Shown one piece after another: positions 1 to 8,289 of a DNA stretch of 47,231 nt. The DNA is from Pseudomonas plecoglossicida NBRC 103162 = DSM 15088. Its GTDB lineage: Bacteria > Pseudomonadota > Gammaproteobacteria > Pseudomonadales > Pseudomonadaceae. Numbering within the stretch: the stretch's first letter is position 1; the number at the start of each line of letters is the position of its first letter. Below the pieces are notes generated by a model, which did not search any database, had not been told where the DNA came from, and saw only the letters and a program-made list of their open reading frames with translations. The translations under genes and the position numbers were made by a program. The stretch spans positions 1-47,231 of the forward strand of contig NZ_BBIV01000047.1 in NCBI RefSeq assembly GCF_000730665.1, given 5' to 3'.

Positions 1-46
1 GCTCGCGATGCGCCGCGCGGGCGGCGCTCGATCTCATGAGCGCCAG
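1..46 (+). repeat. Partial long REP-like element at left window edge
   Basis: The window opens in the middle of a GC-rich repeat. The first 32 bases are the exact reverse complement of the last 32 bases of the window, and the same core followed by a CTCATG tail occurs at 17888-17968 and, inverted, at 17712-17790. The copy here lies directly downstream of the MFS gene that ends at 72. Confidence 0.85.
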
Positions 47-71
47 AACTCCCCCGCCAGGCACCCCGCAC

Positions 72-1397
72 CTACACCGCCTCAACCCCCCGCGGGGCCA
101 TGAAGTACAACCACACCAGGGCAATGAAATACACCGCCGGAATCAAGGTGAACAGCACCGCATAGTTGTTGTGGGTGAAGGTCAGCACACTGCCGACGAT
201 CTGGGTCATGAACATCCCGCCAATGGCCGCGCACATGCTACCGAAGCCGAACACGGTACTGACCAGGTGCTTGGGCGTGTAGTCCATCAGCAGGCTCCAG
301 ATGTTCGCGGTCCAGGCCTGGTGCGCACCCACCGCCACGGCAATGGCCAGCACGGCGAGCCACAAGCCGCTGGCGTTGGCGGCGAAGGTCACGCTGACGA
401 TGGTGCAGGCGAACAGCAGCATCGACACCAGCCGTGCCCGGGTGGCGCGCATGCCGCGACCGATCAGCCACGACGAAAGTATGCCACCGCCGATGCTGCC
501 CACATCCGCGGTCAGCCAGATCAGGATCAGCGGGATGCCCATCTGGGTCACGCTGATGCCCAGATCGTACTGCTGGTTGAGAAACGGCGGCAGCCAGTAC
601 AGGTAGAACCAGAACACCGGTGCGGTGATCGCGAAGGCCACGGCAAAAGCCCAGGTGCCGCGCATGCGCAGGATGCGGCGGAACGGCACGCGCACCGCCT
701 CGGGCTCGGCTTCCTGCTGGATGTAGTCGAGCTCGCTCTGGCGCACGTGGGGGTGCTCTTCGGGGTTGAAGTATTTCAGGCCCCACAGCACCACCCAGGC
801 CAGGCCCAGGCAGCCCATGGCGATGAAGGCGGCCTGCCAGCCCCAGGCGGCGAGGATCACCGGCAGCAGCGCCGGGGTGATCATGGCGCCGACGTTGGTC
901 CCGGCGTTGAACAGCCCGGTGGCGATGGCCCGCTCGCCGGCCGGGAACCACAGCCGCGTGGTCTTCACGCAGGCGGGGTAGTTGGCCGCCTCGGTCAGGC
1001 CGAGGATGAAGCGGCAGACCATGAAGCCGGCAGCGGACGTTGCCAGGCCATGGGCCCCGGTGGCCAGGCTCCAGAGCAGCACGGCGACGAAGAACGCGCG
1101 CTTCACGCCGACCTTGTCGATCAGCCGGCCCTGCAGCAGGAAGCCGATGGCATAGCCCACCTGGAACCAGAAGTTGATGTTGGCGTAGTCCATCGCCGTC
1201 CAGCTCATGTCCTTGGCCAGGATCGGCTGCATGATGCCGAGGGCGGCGCGGTCGATGTAGTTCAGGGTAGTGGCGAAGAACACCAGGGCGAGCATGCCCC
1301 AGCGCGTCTTGCCGACGGCGAAGGCGCCGCGAATCTTGCTGCCGATGGAGCCCTGGGGCAGGGGCGCCAGGGTGGTGTCGATCTTCGAAGGCGTCAT
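72..1397 (-). CDS. MFS transporter, anion:cation symporter (ACS) type
   Basis: Inner-membrane secondary transporter of about 441 residues, the usual size for the 12-helix major facilitator superfamily. The N-terminal part carries the signature of the anion:cation symporter group that includes hexuronate, glucarate/galactarate and phthalate permeases: NYIDRAALGIMQPIL in helix 1, followed by GRLIDKVGVKRAF in the loop after helix 2 and LGLTEAANYPA in helix 4. It is therefore likely to import an organic acid by proton symport; the substrate cannot be read from the sequence. The start is placed at the ATG at 1397 (MTPSKIDTT), because the 26 residues upstream of it are not family-like. It is divergent from the diguanylate cyclase gene. 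A perfect palindrome of IclR type lies in the shared promoter region, so control by an IclR-family regulator encoded elsewhere is likely. Confidence 0.85.
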   Translation of the reverse strand: MTPSKIDTTLAPLPQGSIGSKIRGAFAVGKTRWGMLALVFFATTLNYIDRAALGIMQPILAKDMSWTAMDYANINFWFQVGYAIGFLLQGRLIDKVGVKRAFFVAVLLWSLATGAHGLATSAAGFMVCRFILGLTEAANYPACVKTTRLWFPAGERAIATGLFNAGTNVGAMITPALLPVILAAWGWQAAFIAMGCLGLAWVVLWGLKYFNPEEHPHVRQSELDYIQQEAEPEAVRVPFRRILRMRGTWAFAVAFAITAPVFWFYLYWLPPFLNQQYDLGISVTQMGIPLILIWLTADVGSIGGGILSSWLIGRGMRATRARLVSMLLFACTIVSVTFAANASGLWLAVLAIAVAVGAHQAWTANIWSLLMDYTPKHLVSTVFGFGSMCAAIGGMFMTQIVGSVLTFTHNNYAVLFTLIPAVYFIALVWLYFMAPRGVEAV

Positions 1398-1531
1398 GAG
1401 CTTGTTTCTTGAAATTGTAGGGAACTGCCGATTGCACTGTGCTTGCGGCCGGGATCGGGGCAGAGGGGCCTGCAAGACAAGGAAATGGTGAGCAGTGCAG
1501 GCGAGGCCGTCAATGCAAGGTTGTGGGCTAT

Positions 1532-1548
1532 CGTTCGATTATCGAACG
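1532..1548. promoter_or_regulatory. Perfect 17-bp palindrome, IclR-family-like operator
   Basis: CGTTCGAT-T-ATCGAACG is a perfect 8-1-8 inverted repeat in the 218-base gap between the divergent MFS and diguanylate cyclase starts. It resembles the operators of IclR-family regulators of the PcaR/PobR kind, which use a GTTCGAT half-site with a one-base centre. Its position, about 135 bases from the transporter start and 68 from the GTG of the cyclase gene, suits control of either gene. Which regulator binds is inference. Confidence 0.6.
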
Positions 1549-1615
1549 CATATGGGGTCGAATGATTTGGGGATCCGGGCAGCCAGCCGATCGTCGCCGA
1601 GCTAGCCTGTAGAGC

Positions 1616-3211
1616 GTGACCTCGGCGACCGATTCGGACTATCAAATGAAGCGTATCTGGCCTCTGTTGCTCGATCTGCGCGCACTCGTGCTGCTGTTCG
1701 TGCTGTTGTCGGTGCTCGCCACCGTGTGCAACAGCCTCATCGTCGCCTATCGCATCCAGCGCGATGCCCTCGTCGATTCCACGCTCGAAGCCAACCGTGC
1801 CTACGCCGCGAAACTGGCGTCGAGCATCGAGGCCTTTCTTCATTCGGCTCAGCGGCGCATGAAGTACAGTGCCCTGATCCTGGCGGACCACTGGGATGAT
1901 CCGGCGGTGCTGTCGGCAGAAGCCAACCGCCTGCGGGACCAGGACCTGGACCTCAATGCGGTCGCCATCGTCGCTGCCGACGGCAGGGTGTTGCAGACGG
2001 CGCCGAAGGTGCTGCGCAGCGGCCACGATGCGACGCTGGACTCGGCGCTCATGGAGCAGACCCTGCATGCACGCAAGCCCATGGTCAGCTCGGCCTATAC
2101 CTCCCGTTCCGGGCATCTGGTGCTGTTCATCTCGCAACCTGTCACCCGCGCCACGGGTGAATTTCTCGGGGTGATCGGCAGTTCCGTCTATCTCAGGCAG
2201 CAAAGCGCCTTGCATACGCTGATCAGCAGCCACTTCCATCACGAAGGCACCCTGGTGTTCGTCGTCGATGATAACCGGCGGGTGCTGTATCACCCCGATC
2301 AACGACGGATCGGCGAGATCTTCTCGGCGAGCCCGGCGGTGGACCTGGCGCTTCGCGGCGAGTATGGCGCCATGCAGGTGTCGGACCGCGACCAGGCGCA
2401 GATGCTGGCCGGTTACGCGCCCGTGGTGGGCACCGGGCTTGCCATCATCGCCGAGCAGCCACGGCAGCGCACCTTGGCGCCGTTGTCCGAGCTGATGGGC
2501 CAGACGCTGATCGGCATGCTGCCGGCCAGCATCATCGGCTTGGGGCTGATCCTGGCGGGCACCAACCTGATCGTGCGACCCCTGCGTCAGCTGTCGATCA
2601 CCGCCACGCAGTTGACCGCGCCCCAGGCCGAATCGCAGTTGCTCAACGTGCAGGCCTGGTACCGCGATGCGGCGGCGATACGCCGCGCGCTGCTCAGCGG
2701 TGTCAGGCTGCTGCAACAAACCCTTGGCCGCCTGAACCAGGAAGCGCAGAGCGACGTCCTGACCGGCCTGGCCAATCGCCGGGCGATGAGCACCTTTCTC
2801 GAGCTGCTGACCCAGACCGAACAGCCCTATGCCGTGCTGGCCCTGGACATCGATCACTTCAAGCGGGTGAACGATGTGTTCGGCCATGACGTCGGCGACC
2901 TGGTGCTCAGGCACGTCGCCGATATCCTCAAGATCAATTCACGGGCCAGCGACCTGGCCTGCCGCAGCGGGGGAGAGGAGTTCATCCTCATCATGCCCGA
3001 CACCCCCCTGGCGGCAGCCGAAACCATCGCGCAGCGGATCCGTGAGAATGTGGCGACCAGCCAGACGCCGGCGGTGGGCCGGCTGACGCTTTCGGTGGGC
3101 GTGGCCTGCAGGGACGAACAGGCGCCGACCGCCGAGGCGGTGTTGAAGCTGTCGGATGAGCGCCTGTACAAGGCCAAGCAGCAGGGGCGCAACAAGGTGG
3201 TATCCGGCTGA
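1616..3211 (+). CDS. Membrane diguanylate cyclase with periplasmic sensor domain
   Basis: 531-residue inner-membrane protein predicted to make c-di-GMP from two GTP. It has an N-terminal transmembrane helix (about residues 20-42), a long extracytoplasmic region of double-Cache (PDC) type, a second helix (about 295-318), and a C-terminal GGDEF domain. The active-site signature is GGEEF at residues 452-456, so it should be catalytic. An allosteric RxxD I-site (RASD, 443-446) sits five residues upstream, implying product inhibition. LALDIDHFKRVND carries the conserved metal-binding aspartate. The GTG at 1616 is the longest start; the ATG at 1646 (MKRIWPLL) is an equally good choice because neither has a strong ribosome site. 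It lies 118 bases upstream of napE on the same strand, but a functional link to nitrate reduction is only positional. Confidence 0.9.
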   Translation: MTSATDSDYQMKRIWPLLLDLRALVLLFVLLSVLATVCNSLIVAYRIQRDALVDSTLEANRAYAAKLASSIEAFLHSAQRRMKYSALILADHWDDPAVLSAEANRLRDQDLDLNAVAIVAADGRVLQTAPKVLRSGHDATLDSALMEQTLHARKPMVSSAYTSRSGHLVLFISQPVTRATGEFLGVIGSSVYLRQQSALHTLISSHFHHEGTLVFVVDDNRRVLYHPDQRRIGEIFSASPAVDLALRGEYGAMQVSDRDQAQMLAGYAPVVGTGLAIIAEQPRQRTLAPLSELMGQTLIGMLPASIIGLGLILAGTNLIVRPLRQLSITATQLTAPQAESQLLNVQAWYRDAAAIRRALLSGVRLLQQTLGRLNQEAQSDVLTGLANRRAMSTFLELLTQTEQPYAVLALDIDHFKRVNDVFGHDVGDLVLRHVADILKINSRASDLACRSGGEEFILIMPDTPLAAAETIAQRIRENVATSQTPAVGRLTLSVGVACRDEQAPTAEAVLKLSDERLYKAKQQGRNKVVSG

Positions 3212-3329
3212 TCCTTCGATCCGGTTCTCCACGTTGACATTGAACCCTTGTGAAAGCCATCGGTCGCGCCACCTGCACCGTGGGTCAAGTTGATCTAACC
3301 TTCAGGCAAGTCTGCCTGGAGGTCGATCC

Positions 3330-3497
3330 ATGCCCCCTGACCCAGCGCGCAAAAGCGAGCGTGGCAAGGAAACCCGCCTTTTCCTGTTCCTTGTCGCCTG
3401 CCTCTTTCCCTTGCTGTCTGTAGCCATCGTCGGTGGCTACGGGTTCATCATCTGGATTTCGCAGATGTTGCTTGGCCCTCCCGGGCCACCCAACTGA
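3330..3497 (+). CDS. napE: NapE, small membrane subunit of periplasmic nitrate reductase
   Basis: A 55-residue protein with a charged N-terminus (ARKSERGKETR) followed by one long hydrophobic helix at about residues 17-47, the known NapE layout. NapE is an integral membrane protein found at the head of nap operons in several proteobacteria; its role is not well defined. A strong ribosome site (GGAGG) precedes the ATG at 3330. It is the first gene of napEDABC, 33 bases before napD. No convincing Anr/Fnr box was found in the 118 bases upstream; the best partial matches keep only one half-site. Confidence 0.88.
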   Translation: MPPDPARKSERGKETRLFLFLVACLFPLLSVAIVGGYGFIIWISQMLLGPPGPPN

Positions 3498-3530
3498 TGA
3501 CACCTGACCGACATCCCTTGGAGCCTGCGC

Positions 3531-3791
3531 ATGGATGAGCCCCTGCACATCGCCAGCCTTCTGGTTCACGCCCGCCCCGAGCTGTTCGCCGCCGTGAAGG
3601 CCAACCTGCGCCTGTTGCCAGGCCTGGAACTGCATCAGGAAAGCCCCGCTGGAAAGCTGGTGGTGGTGCTCGAGGCCGAGCACGAAAGCCAGATCCTCAA
3701 AAGCATCGAGCAGATCAGCAACATTCCGGGCGTGCTCAATGCCGCGCTGGTCTATCACGAACTCCTCGACCCTGCAGGAGACATCGAATGA
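3531..3791 (+). CDS. napD: NapD, Tat chaperone for nitrate reductase NapA
   Basis: 86-residue cytoplasmic protein of the NapD family, which binds the twin-arginine signal peptide of NapA and holds back export until the molybdenum cofactor and iron-sulfur cluster are inserted. The family opening is present (HIASLLVHARPE), followed by the ferredoxin-like strand pattern with GKLVVVLE and the INxIPGV-like segment SNIPGVLNAALVYH. Its stop overlaps the napA start (ATGA at 3788-3791), which suggests translational coupling of chaperone and client. A TTGGAG ribosome site lies upstream of the ATG. Confidence 0.93.
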   Translation: MDEPLHIASLLVHARPELFAAVKANLRLLPGLELHQESPAGKLVVVLEAEHESQILKSIEQISNIPGVLNAALVYHELLDPAGDIE

Positions 3792-6286
3792 GCATGACTC
3801 GTCGGGAATTCGCCAAGGCCCACGCCGCTGCCATTGCCGCCGCGGCTGCCGGCCTGCCGATCTTCAGCAGTGCCAGCAACCTGGTGACCGAAGCGGACAT
3901 GGTCACCCTGGAATGGAACAAGGCGCCCTGTCGTTTCTGTGGCACCGGCTGCAGCGTCATGGTCGCCACCCGGGACAACCGCGTGGTCGCTACCCACGGC
4001 GATATCAAGGCCGAGGTCAACCGTGGCCTGAATTGCGTCAAGGGTTACTTCCTGTCGAAGATCATGTACGGCAACGACCGCCTGACCCAGCCGCTGCTGC
4101 GCATGAAGAACGGCCAGTTCGACAAGCAGGGCGAGTTCCAGGCCATCAGCTGGGAACAGGCCTTCGACATCATGGCGCAGAAGTACAAGGAGGCCTTGAA
4201 GAACAAGGGGCCCGAATCCATCGGCATGTTTGGTTCGGGGCAGTGGACGGTGTGGGAAGGCTACGCCGCCAATAAGCTGATGAAGGCCGGTTTTCGCAGC
4301 AACAACATCGACCCCAACGCACGCCACTGCATGGCATCGGCGGTGATGGGCTTCATGCGCACCTTCGGCGCGGACGAGCCGATGGGCTGCTACGACGACA
4401 TCGAAGCCACCGATGCCTTCGTGCTCTGGGGCTCGAACATGGCCGAGATGCACCCGATCCTCTGGACCCGGGTCACCGACCGGCGCCTGAGCCAGCCACA
4501 CGTCAAGGTGGCGGTACTGTCCACCTTCGAGCATCGCAGCTTCGAGCTCGCCGACATCCCCATGGTGTTCAAGCCGCAGACCGACCTGCTGATCCTCAAC
4601 TACATCGCCAACCACATCATCGAAAGCGGCGCGGTGAACAAGGACTTCATTGGCAAGCACACGCGCTTCGCCCAGGGCGCCGATGACATCGGCTACGGGC
4701 TACGTCCGGACAACCCTCTGGAAACCCGGGCCAAGAACGCCGACAAGGCCAACACCTGGTCTGATATTTCCTACGAGCAGTTCGCGGCCTTCGTCAAACC
4801 CTACACCCTGGAACGCGCCGCGAAGGAAAGTGGCGTGCCAGCCGAGCGGCTCAAGGCCCTGGCCGAACTGTATGCCGACCCCAAGCGCAAGGTCGTGTCG
4901 TTCTGGACCATGGGCTTCAACCAGCACACCCGGGGCGTGTGGGCCAACAACCTGATCTACAACATCCACCTGCTCACCGGCAAGATCAGCGAACCGGGCA
5001 ACAGCCCCTTCTCGCTGACCGGGCAGCCCTCGGCCTGCGGTACCGCCCGTGAGGTCGGGACCTTCTCCCACCGCCTGCCCGCCGACATGGTCGTGGCCAA
5101 CCCCAAGCACCGTGCCACCGCGGAAAACATCTGGAAGCTGCCGGCCGGTACCATCCAGGAGAAGGTCGGTTTCCATGCGGTGCAGCAGAGCCGCATGCTC
5201 AAGGACGGTGTCCTCAACGTCTACTGGACCCAGGCCAGCAACAACATGCATGCCGGCCCCAACATCATGCAAGAGGTGCTGCCGGGCTGGCGCAAGCCCG
5301 AGAACTTCGTGATCGTTTCCGACGTGTACCCCACCGTTTCCGCCCAGGCGGCCGACCTCATACTGCCAAGCGCCATGTGGGTGGAGAAGGAGGGCGCCTA
5401 CGGCAATGCCGAGCGCCGTACCCAGTTCTGGCATCAGCTGGTGAGCGCGCCCGGGGACGCCCGCTCGGACCTGTGGCAGTTGATGGAGTTCTCCAAGCGA
5501 TTCACCACCGAAGAGGTCTGGCCGGCCGAGCTGGTGACCGAGGATTACAAAGGCAAGACCCTGTACGAGGTGTTGTTCAGGAACGGTCAGGTCGACCAGT
5601 TCCCCGTCGAGCAGATGGAGACCGGCTACAAGAACGACGAGGCCAAGGCCTTCGGCTTCTACGTGCAGAAAGGCCTGTTCGAGGAGTACGCCCGCTTTGG
5701 TCGTGGCCACGGCCATGACCTGGCCAATTTCGACCAGTATCACAGCGAGCGCGGGTTGCGCTGGCCCGTGGTCGATGGCAAGGAAACCCGCTGGCGCTAC
5801 CGCGAAGGGCTCGACCCCTATGTGGAAAAAGGCACGGATGTGCAGTTCTACGGCTACCCCGACAAGAAGGCGATCGTCTTCGCCTTGCCCTATGAGCCGC
5901 CGGCCGAAGCACCGGATGACCAATACCCATTCTGGTTGTGCACCGGCCGGGTGCTGGAGCACTGGCACACCGGCTCCATGACCCAGCGGGTGGAGGAGCT
6001 GTACAAGGCTGTGCCCGATGCCCTGGTGTACATGCACCCCGAGGATGCCAAGGCCTTGAACGCACGCCGTGGCAGTGAGGTGAAGCTGGTCAGCCGGCGC
6101 GGCGAGATCCGTGCGCGCATCGAGACCCGAGGCCGCAACAAGCCGCCACGCGGCCTGGTGTTCGTGCCGTTCTTCGACGCCAACAAGCTGATCAACAAGG
6201 TCACGCTCGACGCCACCGACCCGATCTCCAAGCAGACCGACTACAAGAAGTGCGCGATCCGGATCGAATTGATCAGCATGGCTTGA
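3788..6286 (+). CDS. napA: NapA, catalytic subunit of periplasmic nitrate reductase
   Basis: 832-residue molybdenum bis-MGD enzyme that reduces nitrate to nitrite in the periplasm with electrons from NapC and NapB. The length matches the family. The N-terminus has a twin-arginine signal (TRREFAK, residues 4-10) and an alanine-rich h-region. The [4Fe-4S] ligands are Cys48, Cys51, Cys55 and Cys83 (CRFCGTGC, then NCVKG). The molybdenum ligand is Cys181 in NARHCMASA. The C-terminal molydopterin dinucleotide-binding segment includes GRVLEHWHTGSMTQR. The ATG at 3788 overlaps napD; a second ATG six bases later (MTRREF) is also possible. All key residues are present, so the enzyme should be active. 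In pseudomonads Nap is used for redox balancing or for the first step of nitrate reduction under low or fluctuating oxygen. Confidence 0.97.
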   Translation: MSMTRREFAKAHAAAIAAAAAGLPIFSSASNLVTEADMVTLEWNKAPCRFCGTGCSVMVATRDNRVVATHGDIKAEVNRGLNCVKGYFLSKIMYGNDRLTQPLLRMKNGQFDKQGEFQAISWEQAFDIMAQKYKEALKNKGPESIGMFGSGQWTVWEGYAANKLMKAGFRSNNIDPNARHCMASAVMGFMRTFGADEPMGCYDDIEATDAFVLWGSNMAEMHPILWTRVTDRRLSQPHVKVAVLSTFEHRSFELADIPMVFKPQTDLLILNYIANHIIESGAVNKDFIGKHTRFAQGADDIGYGLRPDNPLETRAKNADKANTWSDISYEQFAAFVKPYTLERAAKESGVPAERLKALAELYADPKRKVVSFWTMGFNQHTRGVWANNLIYNIHLLTGKISEPGNSPFSLTGQPSACGTAREVGTFSHRLPADMVVANPKHRATAENIWKLPAGTIQEKVGFHAVQQSRMLKDGVLNVYWTQASNNMHAGPNIMQEVLPGWRKPENFVIVSDVYPTVSAQAADLILPSAMWVEKEGAYGNAERRTQFWHQLVSAPGDARSDLWQLMEFSKRFTTEEVWPAELVTEDYKGKTLYEVLFRNGQVDQFPVEQMETGYKNDEAKAFGFYVQKGLFEEYARFGRGHGHDLANFDQYHSERGLRWPVVDGKETRWRYREGLDPYVEKGTDVQFYGYPDKKAIVFALPYEPPAEAPDDQYPFWLCTGRVLEHWHTGSMTQRVEELYKAVPDALVYMHPEDAKALNARRGSEVKLVSRRGEIRARIETRGRNKPPRGLVFVPFFDANKLINKVTLDATDPISKQTDYKKCAIRIELISMA

Positions 6287-6297
6287 GGAGAACCGTC

Positions 6298-6783
6298 ATG
6301 CCCATTCGAATGCTGCCCCTGTTTCTTCTGGCTGCAATAGGCCTGGCGCTGGCTGCCGAGGTCAATTATCCCCTCGATGCCCCGGGGCCCGACGGACGCC
6401 GCCCGGGCGGCACCCTGACCCAGACCATGCCGGCCCCGCCGATCGCCAACGACGAGAACCGCGACATCAAGCGCGAGCGCAACTACCCCGACCAGCCGCC
6501 GACCATTCCCCATGCCATTCGCGGCTACCAGATCGACATGAACGGCAACAAGTGCCTGGCGTGCCACAGCCGGGCCAACAGCGCGAAGAGCCAGGCCACG
6601 GCGATCAGCATCACCCACTACATGGACCGCGACGGCCAGGCCCTGGCAGCGGTGTCGCCGCGGCGTTATTTCTGCAACCAGTGCCATGTGGTGCAAAAGG
6701 AGGTACAGCCGCTGGTGGGCAATGGCTTCGAGACCATCGACAAGCTCTTGCAAGACGACGCCAACGCCGCGCAGAAACGTTGA
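6298..6783 (+). CDS. napB: NapB, periplasmic di-heme cytochrome c subunit
   Basis: 161-residue electron-transfer subunit that forms a complex with NapA. It has a cleavable signal peptide (MPIRMLPLFLLAAIGLALAA) and two heme c attachment motifs, CLACH at residues 86-90 and CNQCH at 126-130, the number expected for NapB. The start is the ATG at 6298, with a GAGGAGAA ribosome site just after the napA stop; an upstream in-frame extension would spoil the signal peptide. It is spaced 11 bases from napA and 9 bases from napC, so the three are co-transcribed. Confidence 0.95.
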   Translation: MPIRMLPLFLLAAIGLALAAEVNYPLDAPGPDGRRPGGTLTQTMPAPPIANDENRDIKRERNYPDQPPTIPHAIRGYQIDMNGNKCLACHSRANSAKSQATAISITHYMDRDGQALAAVSPRRYFCNQCHVVQKEVQPLVGNGFETIDKLLQDDANAAQKR

Positions 6784-6792
6784 GGAGGCGCC

Positions 6793-7389
6793 ATGAAATC
6801 ACTGCTCGCCTTGCTCAAGGAATACTGGGGCATCCTGCGTCGCCCCAGTGTGTATTTCAGCCTGGGCTTCCTGACCCTGGGCGGCTTCATCGCCGGGATC
6901 ATTTTCTGGGGCGGCTTCAACACGGCACTGGAGTTGACCAACACGGAGAAGTTCTGCACCTCGTGCCACGAGATGCGCGACAACGTGTTCGTCGAACTGC
7001 AGGACACCATCCACTACACCAACCGTTCCGGTGTGCGTGCCAGTTGCCCGGACTGCCACGTGCCCCATGAGTGGACGCACAAGATTGCGCGCAAGATGCA
7101 GGCCTCCAAGGAGGTCTGGGGCAAGCTCTTCGGCACCATCGATACCCGCGAGAAATTCCTCGACCACCGCCGTGAACTGGCCGAACACGAGTGGGCGCGG
7201 CTCAAGGCCAACGACTCGCGCGAGTGCCGCAATTGCCACAACTTCCAGTTCATGGATTTCACCCGCCAGAGCAAACGCGCCGCCGCCATGCATTCCACCT
7301 CACTGGCCAACGGCGAGGCCACCTGCATCGATTGCCACAAAGGCATTGCCCACAAATTGCCGGACATGAGTGGAGTGAAGGGCTGGTGA
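6793..7389 (+). CDS. napC: NapC, membrane-anchored tetraheme quinol dehydrogenase
   Basis: 198-residue NapC/NirT-family cytochrome that takes electrons from the quinol pool and passes them to NapB-NapA. One N-terminal transmembrane helix (about residues 20-43) anchors a periplasmic domain with four heme c motifs: CTSCH (55-59), CPDCH (85-89), CRNCH (145-149) and CIDCH (178-182). The GAGGAG ribosome site and the 9-base spacing place it as the last gene of the operon. Because no napGH or napF is present, NapC is the only quinol-oxidising route encoded here. The operon is followed by an inverted REP pair. Confidence 0.96.
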   Translation: MKSLLALLKEYWGILRRPSVYFSLGFLTLGGFIAGIIFWGGFNTALELTNTEKFCTSCHEMRDNVFVELQDTIHYTNRSGVRASCPDCHVPHEWTHKIARKMQASKEVWGKLFGTIDTREKFLDHRRELAEHEWARLKANDSRECRNCHNFQFMDFTRQSKRAAAMHSTSLANGEATCIDCHKGIAHKLPDMSGVKGW

Positions 7390-7427
7390 CCTGTCTCGTA
7401 GCCCAAGCCCTTTGCGAAACCCATCAT

Positions 7428-7516
7428 GTAGGAGCCGGCTTGCCGGCGATGAGCCCGGGCCAGGCAAAGTTGGACTGCCTGTCAGGGCCCTATCGCCGGC
7501 AAGCCGGCTCCCACAG
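7428..7516. repeat. Inverted pair of REP elements downstream of napC
   Basis: Two REP units face each other: one at 7428-7452 (GGAGCCGGCTTGCCGGCGATG orientation) and one at 7492-7516 (ATCGCCGGCAAGCCGGCTCC orientation), separated by 39 bases. Together they can form a long hairpin and may act as a 3' end stabiliser or weak terminator for the nap transcript. The same core recurs at six or more other sites in the window. Confidence 0.85.
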
Positions 7517-7621
7517 TCGGGGGGATTCCCATATTTTTTTATGCATGAGTTTTCCCATTGTGTGGGAATCCAGTTTCACCCTTTGAGAAAACCGTGTGCA
7601 CCATGTCGGCAAGGAGCACAC

Positions 7622-7897
7622 ATGAACTACACCAGCCCCACCGATCGCCTGCTGCAGATCCTCGTCGCCCTCGGTCAGGCCGATGATGCGGTGGCGGCCA
7701 AGGAGTTGAGCCTGCAGCTGGAGCAACCCTTGAGCAGCACCTACCGGCACCTGAAGACCCTGCTGCGCTGGGGGCTTGCCGAAGACAACGGCTACGGCCG
7801 CTACCTGCCGGGGCCTGCCTGCTTGCAGCTGGCGAAGAAATTCGACCGCCAGGCGCTGCTGGTATCCCAGGCGCTGCCGGAGCTCAAGCGCCTATGA
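7622..7897 (+). pseudogene. Truncated IclR-family regulator (HTH part only)
   Basis: 91 residues beginning MNYTSPTDRLLQILVAL at an ATG preceded by an AAGGAG site. The sequence matches the N-terminal winged-helix domain of IclR-family regulators: a helix pair, then LSSTYRHLKTLLRWGLAE as recognition helix and wing, then YLPGPACLQLAKKF. The family is normally about 250 residues; the effector-binding domain is absent. The reading frame ends at a TGA created where the sequence changes abruptly into a HutG-like frame at about 7897. A free HTH domain could still bind DNA but would lack ligand sensing. Best read as the left remnant of a deletion scar. Confidence 0.8.
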
Positions 7898-8289
7898 AGG
7901 CGTAAGCCGCAACCAGGGCCGCACGGGCGCACGCCTCGGTCCGTCGGCCCTGCGCAAGGCGCTGGCCAACCTGGCCTGGCGCGGTGAGCGGCCGGTCTAT
8001 GACAGCGGCGATATCGCCTGCCAGGGCACTGACCTCGAAGGCGCGCAATGGGCCTACGCCGAGCGTGTCACGCTGCTGCTGGAGCAGGGGCACTTGCCCC
8101 TGGGCCTGGGTGGCGGGCATGAAATCGCCTACGCAAGCTTCATGGGCCTGGCCGAACACTTGCGCCGTGTGGAGGCTCGTCCACGCATCGGTATTGTCAA
8201 TTTCGATGGGCATTTTGACCTTCGCCACGCCGAGCAGAGCAGTTCCGGCACGCCGTTCCGGCAAATCGCCGAGTACTGCGAGCAGACAA
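7898..8289 (+). pseudogene. Internal fragment of formimidoylglutamase/arginase family gene
   Basis: Reading from about 7897 (YEGVSRNQGRTGARLGPSAL) this stretch is closely like HutG-type formimidoylglutamase, a metal-dependent ureohydrolase of histidine breakdown. It retains GLGGGHEIAYASF, which holds the first metal-binding histidine, and NFDGHFDLR, which corresponds to the family DAHFD metal site but with Gly for Ala, then SSGTPFRQIAEYC. The first 30 or so residues and the whole C-terminal half are missing. No start codon belongs to it. On the right it passes into a sodium/glutamate symporter frame at about 8285-8290. Confidence 0.8.

Noticed and set aside
36..1412. Long plus-strand open frame of 458 codons
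   Set aside because: Antisense to the MFS gene; composition rich in H, Q, G, A typical of a mirror frame of a GC-rich gene.
3212..3329. Possible Anr box upstream of napE (TTGAC near 3234 and TTGAT near 3291)
   Set aside because: Neither has a matching ATCAA half-site at the right distance.
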